From assembly GCF_003319125.1 (NCBI RefSeq), contig NZ_QOHG01000004.1:234280-298279 (forward strand): DNA of 64,000 nucleotides, in the 5' to 3' direction. Of this stretch, positions 1 through 8,730 are shown piece by piece. The DNA is from Blastococcus sp. TF02A-26 (lineage in GTDB: Bacteria > Actinomycetota > Actinomycetes > Mycobacteriales > Geodermatophilaceae). Every line of letters starts with the position of its first letter. Position 1 is the first letter of the stretch. The position numbers were made by a program, and so were the translations under genes. The notes beneath the pieces were generated by a model. It was given only the letters and a program-made list of their open reading frames with translations. It made no database searches and had not been told where the DNA came from.

Positions 1-31
1 GTCGAGTCGTCCGACGCACGGGGAGTGCGCA

Positions 32-1540
32 GTGAGACGTCTCGTCCTCGCCCTGGGGTGCCTCGCCGTGGTCGCGACCGGGTGCACCGGCACCGACGAC
101 GACGGGAGCGACGACGCCGCGCAGACCTCCGCCCCCAGCGCCGCGCCGCGCACCCCCACCGTCGCCGAGGCCACGGTCTCCGAGCCGCTCCCCGACGGGT
201 TCACCCTCGCCTCGAACCCGACCATCGACTACGCCGCCCAGGGCTACGAGCAGGTCGAGTACCTGCTGTCGGGCACGGCCACGGCCTACAGCCCGACCGG
301 GGAGCTCTCCCCCGACGGCGACTGGAGCGTCGAGCCGTCGTCGGAAGCGGCCTACACGACCCGGGTCGTCGTCACCCGGCCCACCGACGCCGGCGACTTC
401 AACGGCACCGCCGTCGTGGAGTGGCTCAACGTCTCCGGCGGGGTCGACGCCTCGCCGGACCTCATGCTCACCCACGTCGAGCTGCTCCGGCGCGGCTACG
501 TGCACGTGGCGGTGTCCGCGCAGCAGACCGGCCTCGACGCGACGAGGAACGCCGACCCGGAGCGGTACTCCGAGCTCTCCCACCCGGGCGACAGCTACTC
601 CTACGACATGTACTCCCAGGCCGGGCAGGCCGTGCGCCTCGAGGCGGACACCCTGCTCGCCGGGCTGGAGCCCGAGCGGGTGCTGGCCATCGGCGCGTCC
701 CAGTCGGCCTTCCGGCTGCTCACCTACGTCAACGCGGTGCACCCGCTGGTCGGCGTCTTCGACGGCTTCCTCGTGCACAGCCGCTTCGGCGCCGGCGCCG
801 CGCTCTCCCAGGCCCCGCTGCCGCAGGTCGACGCCCCGACGCCGACCCGGCTGCGGGAGGACCTCGACGTCCCGGTGCTGGTGTTCCAGACCGAGACGGA
901 CGCCCAGGCACTGCAGGCGCGCCAGGAGGACAGCGACGTCTACCGGCTGTGGGAGGTCGCCGGGACGGCGCACTTCGACATGTACGGCCTGGCCACCGGA
1001 GCCGGCGACACCGGGGACGCCGCGGGCGTCGCCGCGTGGTTCGAGGACATGCGGAACCCGAGCACGAACGCGGTCTCCGTCCTCACCTGCGCGCTGCCGG
1101 TCAACGCCGGCCCGCAGACCTACGTGCTCCGGGCCGCGCTGGCCGCCCTGGACGAGTGGGTGCGCACCGGTACCCCGCCGCCGAGCGCCCCCCGCCTGGA
1201 GACGGTCAGCACCGACCCGGCCGCCCCGGAGTACGCCCTCGACGAGCAGGGCATCGTCCGCGGCGGCATCCGCACGCCCGCCGTCGACGCGCCGGTCGCC
1301 CGGCTGAGCGGCCTGGGTCAGCCCGCGGGCGAGCCCGACCAGCTGCAGCGCTTCTGCCGGCTGTTCGGCACCACGGTGCCGTTGACCACCGAGGAGCTGA
1401 CGGCGCTCTACGGCGACCACGACGGCTTCGTCTCGGCCTGGGTCGAGGCGGTCGACGCCGCCGAGGCGGACGGCTACCTGCTCCCCGAGGACGCCGAGCT
1501 GCTCCGCGACGTGGCCGAGCAGGCGGCAGTTCCTGCGTGA
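32..1540 (+). CDS. Secreted lipoprotein, alpha/beta hydrolase-domain protein
   Basis: This 502-residue protein starts at a GTG preceded by GGGAG 6 nt upstream. The N-terminus is a lipoprotein signal: basic MRR, a short hydrophobic stretch, then VATGC, so the mature protein would be anchored at Cys18. The body resembles the large alpha/beta-hydrolase-domain family of actinobacterial secreted proteins. A nucleophile-elbow-like GASQSAF lies near residue 230 and an acid/His-type GTAHFDMYG near residue 315. The substrate cannot be read from sequence. A nearby short repeat element follows the stop codon directly. The gene stands alone on its strand, with the next gene convergent. The hydrolase fold and lipobox are seen; enzymatic activity is inferred. 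Confidence 0.8.
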   Translation: MRRLVLALGCLAVVATGCTGTDDDGSDDAAQTSAPSAAPRTPTVAEATVSEPLPDGFTLASNPTIDYAAQGYEQVEYLLSGTATAYSPTGELSPDGDWSVEPSSEAAYTTRVVVTRPTDAGDFNGTAVVEWLNVSGGVDASPDLMLTHVELLRRGYVHVAVSAQQTGLDATRNADPERYSELSHPGDSYSYDMYSQAGQAVRLEADTLLAGLEPERVLAIGASQSAFRLLTYVNAVHPLVGVFDGFLVHSRFGAGAALSQAPLPQVDAPTPTRLREDLDVPVLVFQTETDAQALQARQEDSDVYRLWEVAGTAHFDMYGLATGAGDTGDAAGVAAWFEDMRNPSTNAVSVLTCALPVNAGPQTYVLRAALAALDEWVRTGTPPPSAPRLETVSTDPAAPEYALDEQGIVRGGIRTPAVDAPVARLSGLGQPAGEPDQLQRFCRLFGTTVPLTTEELTALYGDHDGFVSAWVEAVDAAEADGYLLPEDAELLRDVAEQAAVPA

Positions 1541-1600
1541 GGCCCGCTCGCAGGGGCCCGGCTCGAGCGTGCGAGGGCCGGGGGGTGAGGGGGTCCTTGC
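1541..1600 (+). repeat. Dispersed palindromic repeat, family A copy 1
   Basis: This 60-bp element begins right after the stop of the preceding gene. It contains TGCGAGGG in its centre and GGGGTCCTT at its end, and is related to copies at 16730-16774 (opposite strand) and 51359-51416. The ends GGCCC and GGGTCC can partly pair, so it may also work as a terminator between the two convergent genes. Confidence 0.5.
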
Positions 1601-1601
1601 A

Positions 1602-2897
1602 TCAGACGGCGGTGACGGGCGCCTTGTCCTCGGTGCCGTGCACCTGTCGGGCGCGCCGGGCCCGCCGCCGGTCCAGCCAGAGCATCACCGGGCCGGCCGA
1701 GACCCCGTGCACGACGACCGAGCCCAGCACGACCAGGACGGTGACCCGCCAGAGCTGCTCGGCGCCGGGGATGTCGGCCTCCTCCAGGCCGTAGGCGAGG
1801 TAGTACAGCGATCCGACCCCGCGGACGCCGAAGAAGGCGATCGCGTTGCGCTCCCAGCGGCCGGTGTCCCCGCCCAGCTGGGCCAGCCAGCCGGTGACCG
1901 GCCGGACGACGAGCAGGAAGACCGCGGCGAAGACGAACTCCTCCCAGCCGACGCCGGACAGCACCCCGCGCGCGACAGCGCCGCCCACCAGCACGAGGAC
2001 GACGACGGTGAGCAGCCGCTCGAGCTGCTCGACGTAGGCGTGCAGCACCTGGTGCCGGCCGTGCGCCCGCTCGGCGGCGCGCACCGTGCAGGCGCAGACG
2101 AACACCGCGACGAAGCCGTACCCACCGATGAGCTCGGCGAGGCCGTAGGCCAGCGCGATGCCGGCCAGCGCGATGAACCCCTCGGCCCGTTCCGCCAGCC
2201 CGACCCGCTCGGCGGGCCGGGAGAAGAACAGCGCACGCAGCCCCCAGCCCACGGCGATGCCCGTCCCGATCCCGGCGGCGAGCCGCCACAGGACGTCGAC
2301 CAGGAGCCACTCCCCCAGCCAGCCCCCGGGAGCCAGCCCCGCCGCCGCGACGGCGATGGCGGCGTAGGTGAAGGGGAAGGCCAGCCCGTCGTTGAGACCC
2401 GCCTCCGAGGTCAGCGCGAACCGGGCCTCGTCCTCGCTCTCCACGTCCTCGGTGGGCTCGGCGACCTGCACCTCGCTCGCCAGGACCGGGTCGGTGGGCG
2501 CGAGCGCGGCCGCCAGCAGCATCGCCGCCGCCGCGCCCAGGCCGAGCAGCCAGCTCCCGAGCAGCGCCATGGCGACGATGGACAGGGGCATCGTGATCGC
2601 GAGCAGCCGCCAGGTCGTCGACCAGCGCCGCCAGCCCAGCGGGCGGTCCAGCGCGAGACCGGCCCCCATGAGCGAGACGAGGACGACGAGCTCGGTGAGG
2701 TGCACCGTGACGGTGCCGTGCTCCAGGGGGTCGGGCGAGGGCAGGTCCCCGGCGAGCGCGAAGCCGAGCACCCCGATCCCGACGAAGACCATCGGCATGG
2801 ACAGCGGCGCCCGGCTGAGCACCCGCGGCAGGAGGGCGGCCAGGAGCGTCGCGACCCCCGCCGCGGCGTACGCCAGGCCGGTGGGGTCCACGGTCAC
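1602..2897 (-). CDS. Cation/proton antiporter, CPA1 (NhaP-like) family
   Basis: This 431-residue integral membrane protein has about 12 hydrophobic segments, typical of Na+(K+)/H+ exchangers. The core motif ALAPTDPVLASEVQV near residue 125 carries the Asp expected in ion binding. A second typical motif, FGVRGVGSLYYLAYG, lies near residue 365. The C-terminus is a short basic tail (DRRRARRARQV), with no large cytoplasmic regulatory domain. The start is the GTG at 2897, just before the first membrane helix; the GTG two codons later is equally possible. A 7-bp inverted repeat (GCGTCCA/TGGACGC, 2898-2917) sits against the start. It probably exports Na+ or K+ in exchange for protons, but ion specificity is not readable. 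Confidence 0.88.
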   Translation of the reverse strand: MTVDPTGLAYAAAGVATLLAALLPRVLSRAPLSMPMVFVGIGVLGFALAGDLPSPDPLEHGTVTVHLTELVVLVSLMGAGLALDRPLGWRRWSTTWRLLAITMPLSIVAMALLGSWLLGLGAAAAMLLAAALAPTDPVLASEVQVAEPTEDVESEDEARFALTSEAGLNDGLAFPFTYAAIAVAAAGLAPGGWLGEWLLVDVLWRLAAGIGTGIAVGWGLRALFFSRPAERVGLAERAEGFIALAGIALAYGLAELIGGYGFVAVFVCACTVRAAERAHGRHQVLHAYVEQLERLLTVVVLVLVGGAVARGVLSGVGWEEFVFAAVFLLVVRPVTGWLAQLGGDTGRWERNAIAFFGVRGVGSLYYLAYGLEEADIPGAEQLWRVTVLVVLGSVVVHGVSAGPVMLWLDRRRARRARQVHGTEDKAPVTAV

Positions 2898-2944
2898 GCG
2901 TCCAGTGTGTTGGACGCAACCCGTCCCGGCCCGGCGAGCGGCTC

Positions 2945-3850
2945 CTACGCGGAGGGTCGCTGCCCGCCGACCGACGAGCTGCCGAACTCCCGGCCCTGCA
3001 GCGCCTCGATGTCGCGCTCGAGCTGCGGCACCGCCGTCGCCGCGATGCGGGACATCAGCTTCTCGGAGATCGCCCCGGTGACCACCTGGCGCAGCGCGGC
3101 GACCGAGCCGACCGAGCGGGGCACGAACACCCGGCGACCGCGGGTCTCCAGGTTGTCGGCCAGCGCCTGCGCGCAGGCCTCCACCGAGGTGAAGGCGCCC
3201 AGCGGCCCGGGCAGCCGCTTGCGGGTCTCGGCGAAGGTCGGCAGGGCCGCCTCGGTGTCGCGGACCATGTCGGTGTCGATCCAGGTGGGGTGGGCGCTCG
3301 CGACGGTGACGCCGCGGTGGGCGACCTCCAGCCGCAGCGCGTCGCCGAACCGCTCCACGCCCGCCTTCGACGCGCAGTAGGCGCTCATGCCGGGGAGCAC
3401 GGTGAACGCGGCGGCGGAGCTGATCAGGAGCACGTGCCCCCTGCGCTTCGCGATCTCGGGCAGCGCCGCGTGAGCCGTGAGCATCGTGCCGATCAGGTTG
3501 ACCTCGATCGTCCGCGCCAGGGCGTGCGCGGAGCTGGTCATCACCGTCGTCAGCGGCGCGATGCCGGCGTTGGCGACGACGATGTCGAGCCCGCCGAAGG
3601 TGTCGACCACCCGCTGCACCGCCGTCTCCAGCGCGGCCGGGTCGGTCACGTCGCACTCCACCCACAGGTGCTCGGGCCCGAGCTCGTCGGCCACCTGGGC
3701 CAGCAGCTCGGGCTCCAGGCCCGCGAGCGCGACGCGGGCGCCCCGCGCGGCGGCCTTGCGGGCCAGCGCCGCACCGATGCCACGGGCTGCGCCGGTGATC
3801 AGCACGGTCGTGCCGGCGAGGGGCGTGCGCGTGCGGGACAGAAGCGCCAT
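2945..3850 (-). CDS. Short-chain dehydrogenase/reductase (SDR)
   Basis: This 301-residue classical SDR has the NAD(P)-binding TGAARGIG at residues 19-26, NAG in VVANAGI near residue 95, a catalytic Ser in ISSAAAF, and YCASK as the YxxxK pair. I chose the ATG at 3850 because GGAG lies 6 nt upstream and the preceding in-frame codons do not fit the family. The gene is divergent from the monooxygenase at 3965, and the 114-bp gap holds a perfect 19-bp palindrome. In such cassettes an SDR commonly converts an alcohol to the ketone that a Baeyer-Villiger enzyme then oxidises. That role here is inference; the fold is certain. Confidence 0.9.
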   Translation of the reverse strand: MALLSRTRTPLAGTTVLITGAARGIGAALARKAAARGARVALAGLEPELLAQVADELGPEHLWVECDVTDPAALETAVQRVVDTFGGLDIVVANAGIAPLTTVMTSSAHALARTIEVNLIGTMLTAHAALPEIAKRRGHVLLISSAAAFTVLPGMSAYCASKAGVERFGDALRLEVAHRGVTVASAHPTWIDTDMVRDTEAALPTFAETRKRLPGPLGAFTSVEACAQALADNLETRGRRVFVPRSVGSVAALRQVVTGAISEKLMSRIAATAVPQLERDIEALQGREFGSSSVGGQRPSA

Positions 3851-3890
3851 CGGGGACTCCAGGGCGGTCGGCGGGAACGCGGTGCACTCG

Positions 3891-3909
3891 TGTTGAGCAC
3901 TGCTCAACA
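3891..3909. promoter_or_regulatory. Perfect 19-bp palindrome, probable TetR-family operator
   Basis: TGTTGAGCACTGCTCAACA is a perfect 9-1-9 palindrome in the divergent gap between the SDR and the monooxygenase. A second shorter palindrome, TTGCTCAGCAA, lies at 3931-3941 and shares the TGCTCA core. Size and symmetry fit a TetR dimer site, and a TetR gene closes the rightward operon at 6450. Binding by that protein is an inference from context. Confidence 0.7.
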
Positions 3910-3964
3910 GCCGTTGTAGCTTCTTGACCGTTGCTCAGCAAGCCGAGGACGGGAGCTCCCCACG

Positions 3965-5491
3965 GTGACCAGCACGCTCGAGAACCGGCCCGACACCGAC
4001 GGCGCCGTGCGGACGGTGCGGGTGGCGATCATCGGGACCGGCTTCGCCGGCCTGGGGATGGCCATCGCCCTGCGCCGCCGCGGGGAGGACGACGTCGTCC
4101 TCCTCGAACGCGCCGACGACGTCGGCGGCACCTGGCGGGACAACCACTACCCGGGTGCGGCCTGCGACGTGCAGTCCAACCTCTACTCGTTCTCCTTCGC
4201 CCCGAACCCGGACTGGCCGCGGTCCTACTCGGAGCAGCCGGAGATTCAGGCCTACCTGCTGGCCACGGCCGACCGGTACGGCATCCGCGAGAAGTGCGTC
4301 TTCGGCGCCGAGGTCACCGGCGCCCGGTGGGACGACGCCGCCCGCCAGTGGGTGGTCTCCACGACCGCCGGCGAGTTCCGCGCGACCGTGCTGGTCTCGG
4401 CGGCCGGCGCGCTGGCCGACCCCACCTACCCCGACATCCCCGGGCTGGACTCGTTCGCCGGCACCGTCATGCACTCCGCCCGGTGGGACGCCGACCACGA
4501 CCTCACCGGTGAGCGCGTCGCCGTCATCGGCACCGGCGCCTCGGCCATCCAGATCGTCCCGGCGATCCAGCCGCAGGTCGACAGCATCGCCGTCTACCAG
4601 CGGACCCCGCCCTGGATCGTGCCGCGCACCGACCACCCGGTGAAGCCGTGGATGCAGCGCCTCTACCGCTGGCTGCCCGGCTTCCAGAAGCTGGTCCGCG
4701 CCTTCCTCTACGTCGTCCGCGAGTTCCTCGTCGTCGGCATGGCCAAGCGCCGGCGGTTCCTCCAGCCGGTCGGGAGGCTGGCCAAGGCCCACCTGACCCG
4801 CCAGGTCCGCGACCCGAAGCTGCGGGCGGCGCTGACGCCGGACTACACGATCGGCTGCAAGCGGATCCTCATCAGCAACGACTACTACCCGGCGGTGTCG
4901 GCGCCCAACGCCGAGCTCGTGACCGCGGGGATCGCGGAGATCCGGCCGCACTCGATCGTCACCCGTGACGGCCTGGAGCGCCCCACCGACACCCTCGTCC
5001 TGGCCACCGGCTTCCACGTCACGGACCTGCCGATCGCCGAGCGGATCACCGGCCGCGAGGGCCGCACGCTGGCCGAGGTGTGGGCCGACGGGATGGTGAG
5101 CAACCGCAGCACCACCGTGGCCGGCTTCCCGAACCTGTTCCTGCTGGTCGGGCCGAACGTCGGCGTCGGCCACACGTCGATGGTCTACATGATCGAGTCG
5201 CAGATCGCCTACGTCGACGACGCCCTGCAGACCATGGCCGCCGAGGGCCTCGCGGTGCTGGAGACGACGCCGGAGGCCCAGCGGGCGTACCGGGAGCTGA
5301 TCGCCGCCAAGTCGAAGAACACCGTCTGGCTCGCCGGCGGCTGTGCCTCCTGGTACCTGGACTCCCACGGGCACAACACCACCCTGTGGCCGGACTTCAC
5401 CTTTCGGTTCCGGCGGATGACCCGGCGGCTGGACCGCGAGAACTACGTCGGCACCCCGGCGGCCGAGCGCACCCCGGAGGTGGCGGCGTGA
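3965..5491 (+). CDS. Flavin-containing (Baeyer-Villiger-type) monooxygenase
   Basis: This 508-residue FAD/NADPH enzyme has two dinucleotide folds, GTGFAG at residues 24-29 and GTGASA at 189-194. Between them lies FAGTVMHSARWD at 164-175, an exact match to the Baeyer-Villiger fingerprint FxGxxxHxxxW[P/D]. GGTWRDNHYPGAACDV is also typical of this group. Such enzymes insert oxygen next to a ketone carbonyl, giving an ester or lactone. The gene starts at a GTG and overlaps the following esterase by 4 bp (GTGA), so the two are translationally coupled. The downstream esterase and divergent SDR support an alcohol-ketone-ester-acid route. The natural substrate is unknown. Confidence 0.93.
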   Translation: MTSTLENRPDTDGAVRTVRVAIIGTGFAGLGMAIALRRRGEDDVVLLERADDVGGTWRDNHYPGAACDVQSNLYSFSFAPNPDWPRSYSEQPEIQAYLLATADRYGIREKCVFGAEVTGARWDDAARQWVVSTTAGEFRATVLVSAAGALADPTYPDIPGLDSFAGTVMHSARWDADHDLTGERVAVIGTGASAIQIVPAIQPQVDSIAVYQRTPPWIVPRTDHPVKPWMQRLYRWLPGFQKLVRAFLYVVREFLVVGMAKRRRFLQPVGRLAKAHLTRQVRDPKLRAALTPDYTIGCKRILISNDYYPAVSAPNAELVTAGIAEIRPHSIVTRDGLERPTDTLVLATGFHVTDLPIAERITGREGRTLAEVWADGMVSNRSTTVAGFPNLFLLVGPNVGVGHTSMVYMIESQIAYVDDALQTMAAEGLAVLETTPEAQRAYRELIAAKSKNTVWLAGGCASWYLDSHGHNTTLWPDFTFRFRRMTRRLDRENYVGTPAAERTPEVAA

Positions 5492-6438
5492 CCAGCACGC
5501 AGACCCGTGAGCGGCGGACGGCCGCCGTCCGCACCGACGACGGCGCGGTCCTGCACGCCACGATCGACGGCTCCGACGACGCCCCCGTCACCCTGGTCCT
5601 CGCCCACGGCTGGACCCTGTCGCAGGCCTCCTGGGACGACCCGGTCGGGGAGCTCGTCCCGCGGATCGCCGCCGGCGAGCTCCGCCTGGTGCGCTACGAC
5701 CAGCGCGGCCACGGCCGGTCGACCTGGGCTCCCGGCGACGACGACCCGGCCGCGGTGACCATCGACCGGCTCGGCCTGGACATGGGCTGCGTGCTCGACC
5801 AGATCGCCCCGCGCGGGCCCGTGGTCGTCGCCGGCCACTCGATGGGCGGCATGACGATCATGTGCCTGGCCGCCGCCCGGCCGGAGCTGTTCGGGAACCG
5901 CGTGCGCGGCACGCTGCTGGTGTCGACGTCGGCCGGCGAGCTCGGCCCACCAGCGGGCACCGCCAAGGAGAAGCTGGCCCGCCGCTTCGCGCCCGGGCTG
6001 GTCGCCGTGGCCGTGGGCGGTGCCCGGGTCATCGAGGGGCTGCGGAAGCTGACCCCGCCGGGGAGCCGGCAGCACCAGAAGATCGTCCGCGGGCTGCTCT
6101 ACGGCGCCGACGCGACCGACGAGATGGTCCGCGAGGGCGCGGAGATCATGCACGCCACGACCGTGCGGGCCTTCGCGGTCTTCTACCCGGCGCTCGGCGA
6201 CCACGACAAGCGCACCGAGCTCGCCGCGCTGGCCCGCGTGCCGGTGGAGATCCTCGTCGGCACCAGCGACAAGCTCACGCCGGTGCAGCACAGCCGGAAG
6301 CTCGCCGAGTCGCTCCCGGACGCCGTCCTGCACGTCGAGCCGCGCACCGGCCACATGCTCCTGCAGGAGCGGCCGCAGCTGGTCGTCGACGCCCTCGGCC
6401 GGCTGCTCACCGCCGCGGCCGACCGGGTCGCCGCCTGA
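5488..6438 (+). CDS. Alpha/beta hydrolase (probable esterase of the BVMO cassette)
   Basis: This 316-residue alpha/beta hydrolase has HGW at the oxyanion region near residue 40, the nucleophile elbow GHSMGG at 116-121 with Ser118, an Asp in LVGTSDKLTP and the catalytic His in RTGHMLL near the C-terminus. The GTG start overlaps the monooxygenase stop (GTGA). Physical coupling to a Baeyer-Villiger enzyme suggests it hydrolyses the ester or lactone product. The TetR gene starts 11 nt after its stop, so all three form one operon. Confidence 0.9.
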   Translation: MTSTQTRERRTAAVRTDDGAVLHATIDGSDDAPVTLVLAHGWTLSQASWDDPVGELVPRIAAGELRLVRYDQRGHGRSTWAPGDDDPAAVTIDRLGLDMGCVLDQIAPRGPVVVAGHSMGGMTIMCLAAARPELFGNRVRGTLLVSTSAGELGPPAGTAKEKLARRFAPGLVAVAVGGARVIEGLRKLTPPGSRQHQKIVRGLLYGADATDEMVREGAEIMHATTVRAFAVFYPALGDHDKRTELAALARVPVEILVGTSDKLTPVQHSRKLAESLPDAVLHVEPRTGHMLLQERPQLVVDALGRLLTAAADRVAA

Positions 6439-6449
6439 GCGGGGACGCC

Positions 6450-7031
6450 GTGGTCGCCGCTCCTCCCCCGCCGCGCGCCCGCCGGTCGGCCGGGGACCGG
6501 CGTGCCCAGCTCGTGGCGATCGGGCTGGAGCTGCTGCCGGGGACCCCGGTGCAGGAGCTCACCATCGACGAGGTGGCCCGGCGGGCCGGCATCAGCCGCA
6601 GCCTGCTGTTCCACTACTTCGCCACCAAGCGCGACTACTACACGGCGGTGACGCGAGCGGCCGCCGACGTCCTGCTGGAGCACCTGTCCCCCCGCCCGGG
6701 ACTGCCGGCCGACGAGCAGGCCACCGGCATGCTCGAGCGCTACGTCGGCTGGGTGGAGACCTACCGGGACGCGCACCTGTCGTTCGTCCGCGGCGCGGCG
6801 GCCGGCGACCCGTGGGTCGCCGAGATCTACGAGCAGACCCGCGAGCAGCTGGTCGACCTGTCGCTCACCGCGCTGGGCCTGCCCGACGACCCGCGCCGGC
6901 GTCAGCTGCTGCGGGCGTGGTTCGCCTTCACCGAGGAGCTCGTCGACCAGTGGGTCCGCGAGCCCACGATGGAGCGCACCGAGCTCGTCGACCTGCTCCG
7001 CGCGTTCCTCGACCGGCTGACGGAGCCCTGA
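6450..7031 (+). CDS. TetR/AcrR-family transcriptional regulator
   Basis: This 193-residue protein has the N-terminal TetR helix-turn-helix, LTIDEVARRAGISRSLLFHY, near residues 30-50, followed by FATKRDYY, the usual helix-4 region. The rest is an all-helical ligand/dimer domain. The GTG start is chosen because GCGGGGA lies just upstream and the next methionine would cut the DNA-binding domain. It is the last gene of the monooxygenase-esterase operon and most likely represses it through the palindrome at 3891-3909, released by a pathway substrate. The regulator family is certain; target and ligand are inferred. Confidence 0.92.
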   Translation: MVAAPPPPRARRSAGDRRAQLVAIGLELLPGTPVQELTIDEVARRAGISRSLLFHYFATKRDYYTAVTRAAADVLLEHLSPRPGLPADEQATGMLERYVGWVETYRDAHLSFVRGAAAGDPWVAEIYEQTREQLVDLSLTALGLPDDPRRRQLLRAWFAFTEELVDQWVREPTMERTELVDLLRAFLDRLTEP

Positions 7032-7047
7032 GCCCCCGTCGGTACAG

Positions 7048-7812
7048 CTAGCTGGCGAGGGTCTCGGGGGCCCGGTCGGCGGCCTCGGTCGCCGGCGGCT
7101 GCAGGCGGCTGACCGCCTCCGACGCGCTGACCCCGGTGGTGTCCATCGACTTCTTCACCTGGGCGCCGTAGACGTCGACGTACTCCTGGCCGGACAGCGT
7201 CATGACCTCGTACATGATCTCGTCGGTCACCGAGCGCTCGACGAAGCGGTCGCCGGCCAGCCCCTCGTAACGGCTGAAGTCCAGCGGGCGGCCGAACTTC
7301 ACGCACACCTTCGGCAGGTGCCGGCCGATGACGGGCATGTTCCGCTCCTGGTAGATCATCGCGACCGGCACGACGGGCACGCCGGTCTCCAGCGCCATGC
7401 GGGCGACGCCGATCTTCCCGCGGTACAGCCGGCCGTCCGGCGAGCGCGTCCCCTCCGGGTAGATCCCCAGCAGCTTGCCGTCCTGCAGGATGCGGACACC
7501 GGTGCGGATCGCGTCCTCGGCCGCCGACGCGCTGGACCGGTCGATGGGCACCTGGCCCGCGCCGGAGAAGAACGCCCGCTGCAGGAAGCCCTTGACGCCC
7601 GTCCCGGTGAAGTACTCCGCCTTGGCCAGGAACGTCACCCGCCGGCGCAGCTGCAGGGGCATGAAGACCCAGTCCGCGGCGGAGAGGTGGTTGCTCGCCA
7701 GGATCGCCGCCCCGGCGCGGGGCACGTTCTCCACCCCGTGGGCCTCGGGCCGGCAGGCCAGAGTCACCCACGGGCCGATGCCCACGAACTTGAGGAACCA
7801 GTAGAACAACAC
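7048..7812 (-). CDS. plsC: 1-acylglycerol-3-phosphate O-acyltransferase (PlsC-like)
   Basis: This 254-residue membrane-associated acyltransferase has the catalytic NHLSAAD (HX4D, His42-Asp47) and the substrate motif YPEGTRSPDGR near residue 118. It should transfer an acyl group to lysophosphatidic acid in phospholipid synthesis. The GTG at 7812 sits very close to GGGAGG, so the next codon (TTG, 7809) is a possible start. By position it corresponds to M. tuberculosis Rv2182c, and it begins the conserved block that runs to glnA. It is divergent from the esterase at 7924. The TetR gene and this one converge, with 16 nt between their stops. Confidence 0.88.
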   Translation of the reverse strand: MLFYWFLKFVGIGPWVTLACRPEAHGVENVPRAGAAILASNHLSAADWVFMPLQLRRRVTFLAKAEYFTGTGVKGFLQRAFFSGAGQVPIDRSSASAAEDAIRTGVRILQDGKLLGIYPEGTRSPDGRLYRGKIGVARMALETGVPVVPVAMIYQERNMPVIGRHLPKVCVKFGRPLDFSRYEGLAGDRFVERSVTDEIMYEVMTLSGQEYVDVYGAQVKKSMDTTGVSASEAVSRLQPPATEAADRAPETLAS

Positions 7813-7923
7813 GCCTCCCTCGCCGGACTGTCAGACTAGGGAGCCGCGCGGCGGAAGGACAATCCGCCCGTCCCCGTACCGCGACCGCTGCCGGGCCCGG
7901 CGGCCCGCACGCCGAGGAGATCC

Positions 7924-8730
7924 GTGCCACCCACCCCGTCCGCCAGCGGCCCGTCGACCGTCGTCCCCGGCGCGGAGCCCTTCGCCTTCGCCGGCGGGCC
8001 GGACGGCGGCGGCACCGGCGTCCTGCTGCTCCACGGCTTCACCGGGTCGCCGTTCAGCATGCGTCCCTGGGGGGAGCACCTGGCCGCCGCGGGCTTCGCC
8101 GTCCGCGCCCCGCTGCTGCCCGGGCACGGCACCCGCTGGCAGGACGCGAACCTGACCACCGAGCAGGACTGGGTCGCCGCGGTCACCGGCGCGCTCGACG
8201 AGCTGCGCGCCGAGTGCGACCGGGTGGTCGTCGCCGGCCTGTCGATGGGCGGCACGCTGGCGATCCGGCTGGCCGAGCTGCGGCCCGACGACGTCGCCGC
8301 GCTGGTGCTGGTCAACCCGTCGCTGCTGACCGAGCGGCTGGACGCCAAGCTGCTGCCGCTGCTGGCCCGGCTGACGCCGCGCTGGAAGGCCATCGCCAAC
8401 GACATCAAGAAGCCCGGTGTCGACGAGCGGGCCTACGCCACGCTGCCCACCCGGGCGGTGCTGGGGCTGCGCCGGCTGTGGACGGCGACCCGTGCCGACC
8501 TCGCCCGCGTGACCGCCCCGCTGCTGGTCTTCCGCAGCGTCACCGACCACGTCGTCGAGCCGGCCTCGGTGCGGGTGCTCCTCGCCGGGGTGGGCAGCAC
8601 CGACGCCACCGAGGTCCTGCTGGAGGACAGCTACCACGTGGCGACGCTCGACAACGACGCGCCGATGATCTTCGACCGGACGGTCGCGTGGCTGCGCGAG
8701 CGGTTCCCGGCGCCGGGAGCCGGCTCGTGA
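7924..8730 (+). CDS. Carboxylesterase / monoacylglycerol-lipase-like alpha/beta hydrolase
   Basis: This 268-residue hydrolase has HGFTGSP near residue 40 (oxyanion hole), GLSMGG near residue 107 (nucleophile Ser) and SYHVATLDND near residue 243 carrying the catalytic His. The pattern resembles the Est30-type carboxylesterases. GAGGAGA lies 5 nt before the GTG start. Its stop overlaps the start of the following membrane protein (GTGA), so they are coupled. It is divergent from the acyltransferase, which fits a lipid-turnover setting, though the substrate is not defined. Confidence 0.87.
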   Translation: MPPTPSASGPSTVVPGAEPFAFAGGPDGGGTGVLLLHGFTGSPFSMRPWGEHLAAAGFAVRAPLLPGHGTRWQDANLTTEQDWVAAVTGALDELRAECDRVVVAGLSMGGTLAIRLAELRPDDVAALVLVNPSLLTERLDAKLLPLLARLTPRWKAIANDIKKPGVDERAYATLPTRAVLGLRRLWTATRADLARVTAPLLVFRSVTDHVVEPASVRVLLAGVGSTDATEVLLEDSYHVATLDNDAPMIFDRTVAWLRERFPAPGAGS

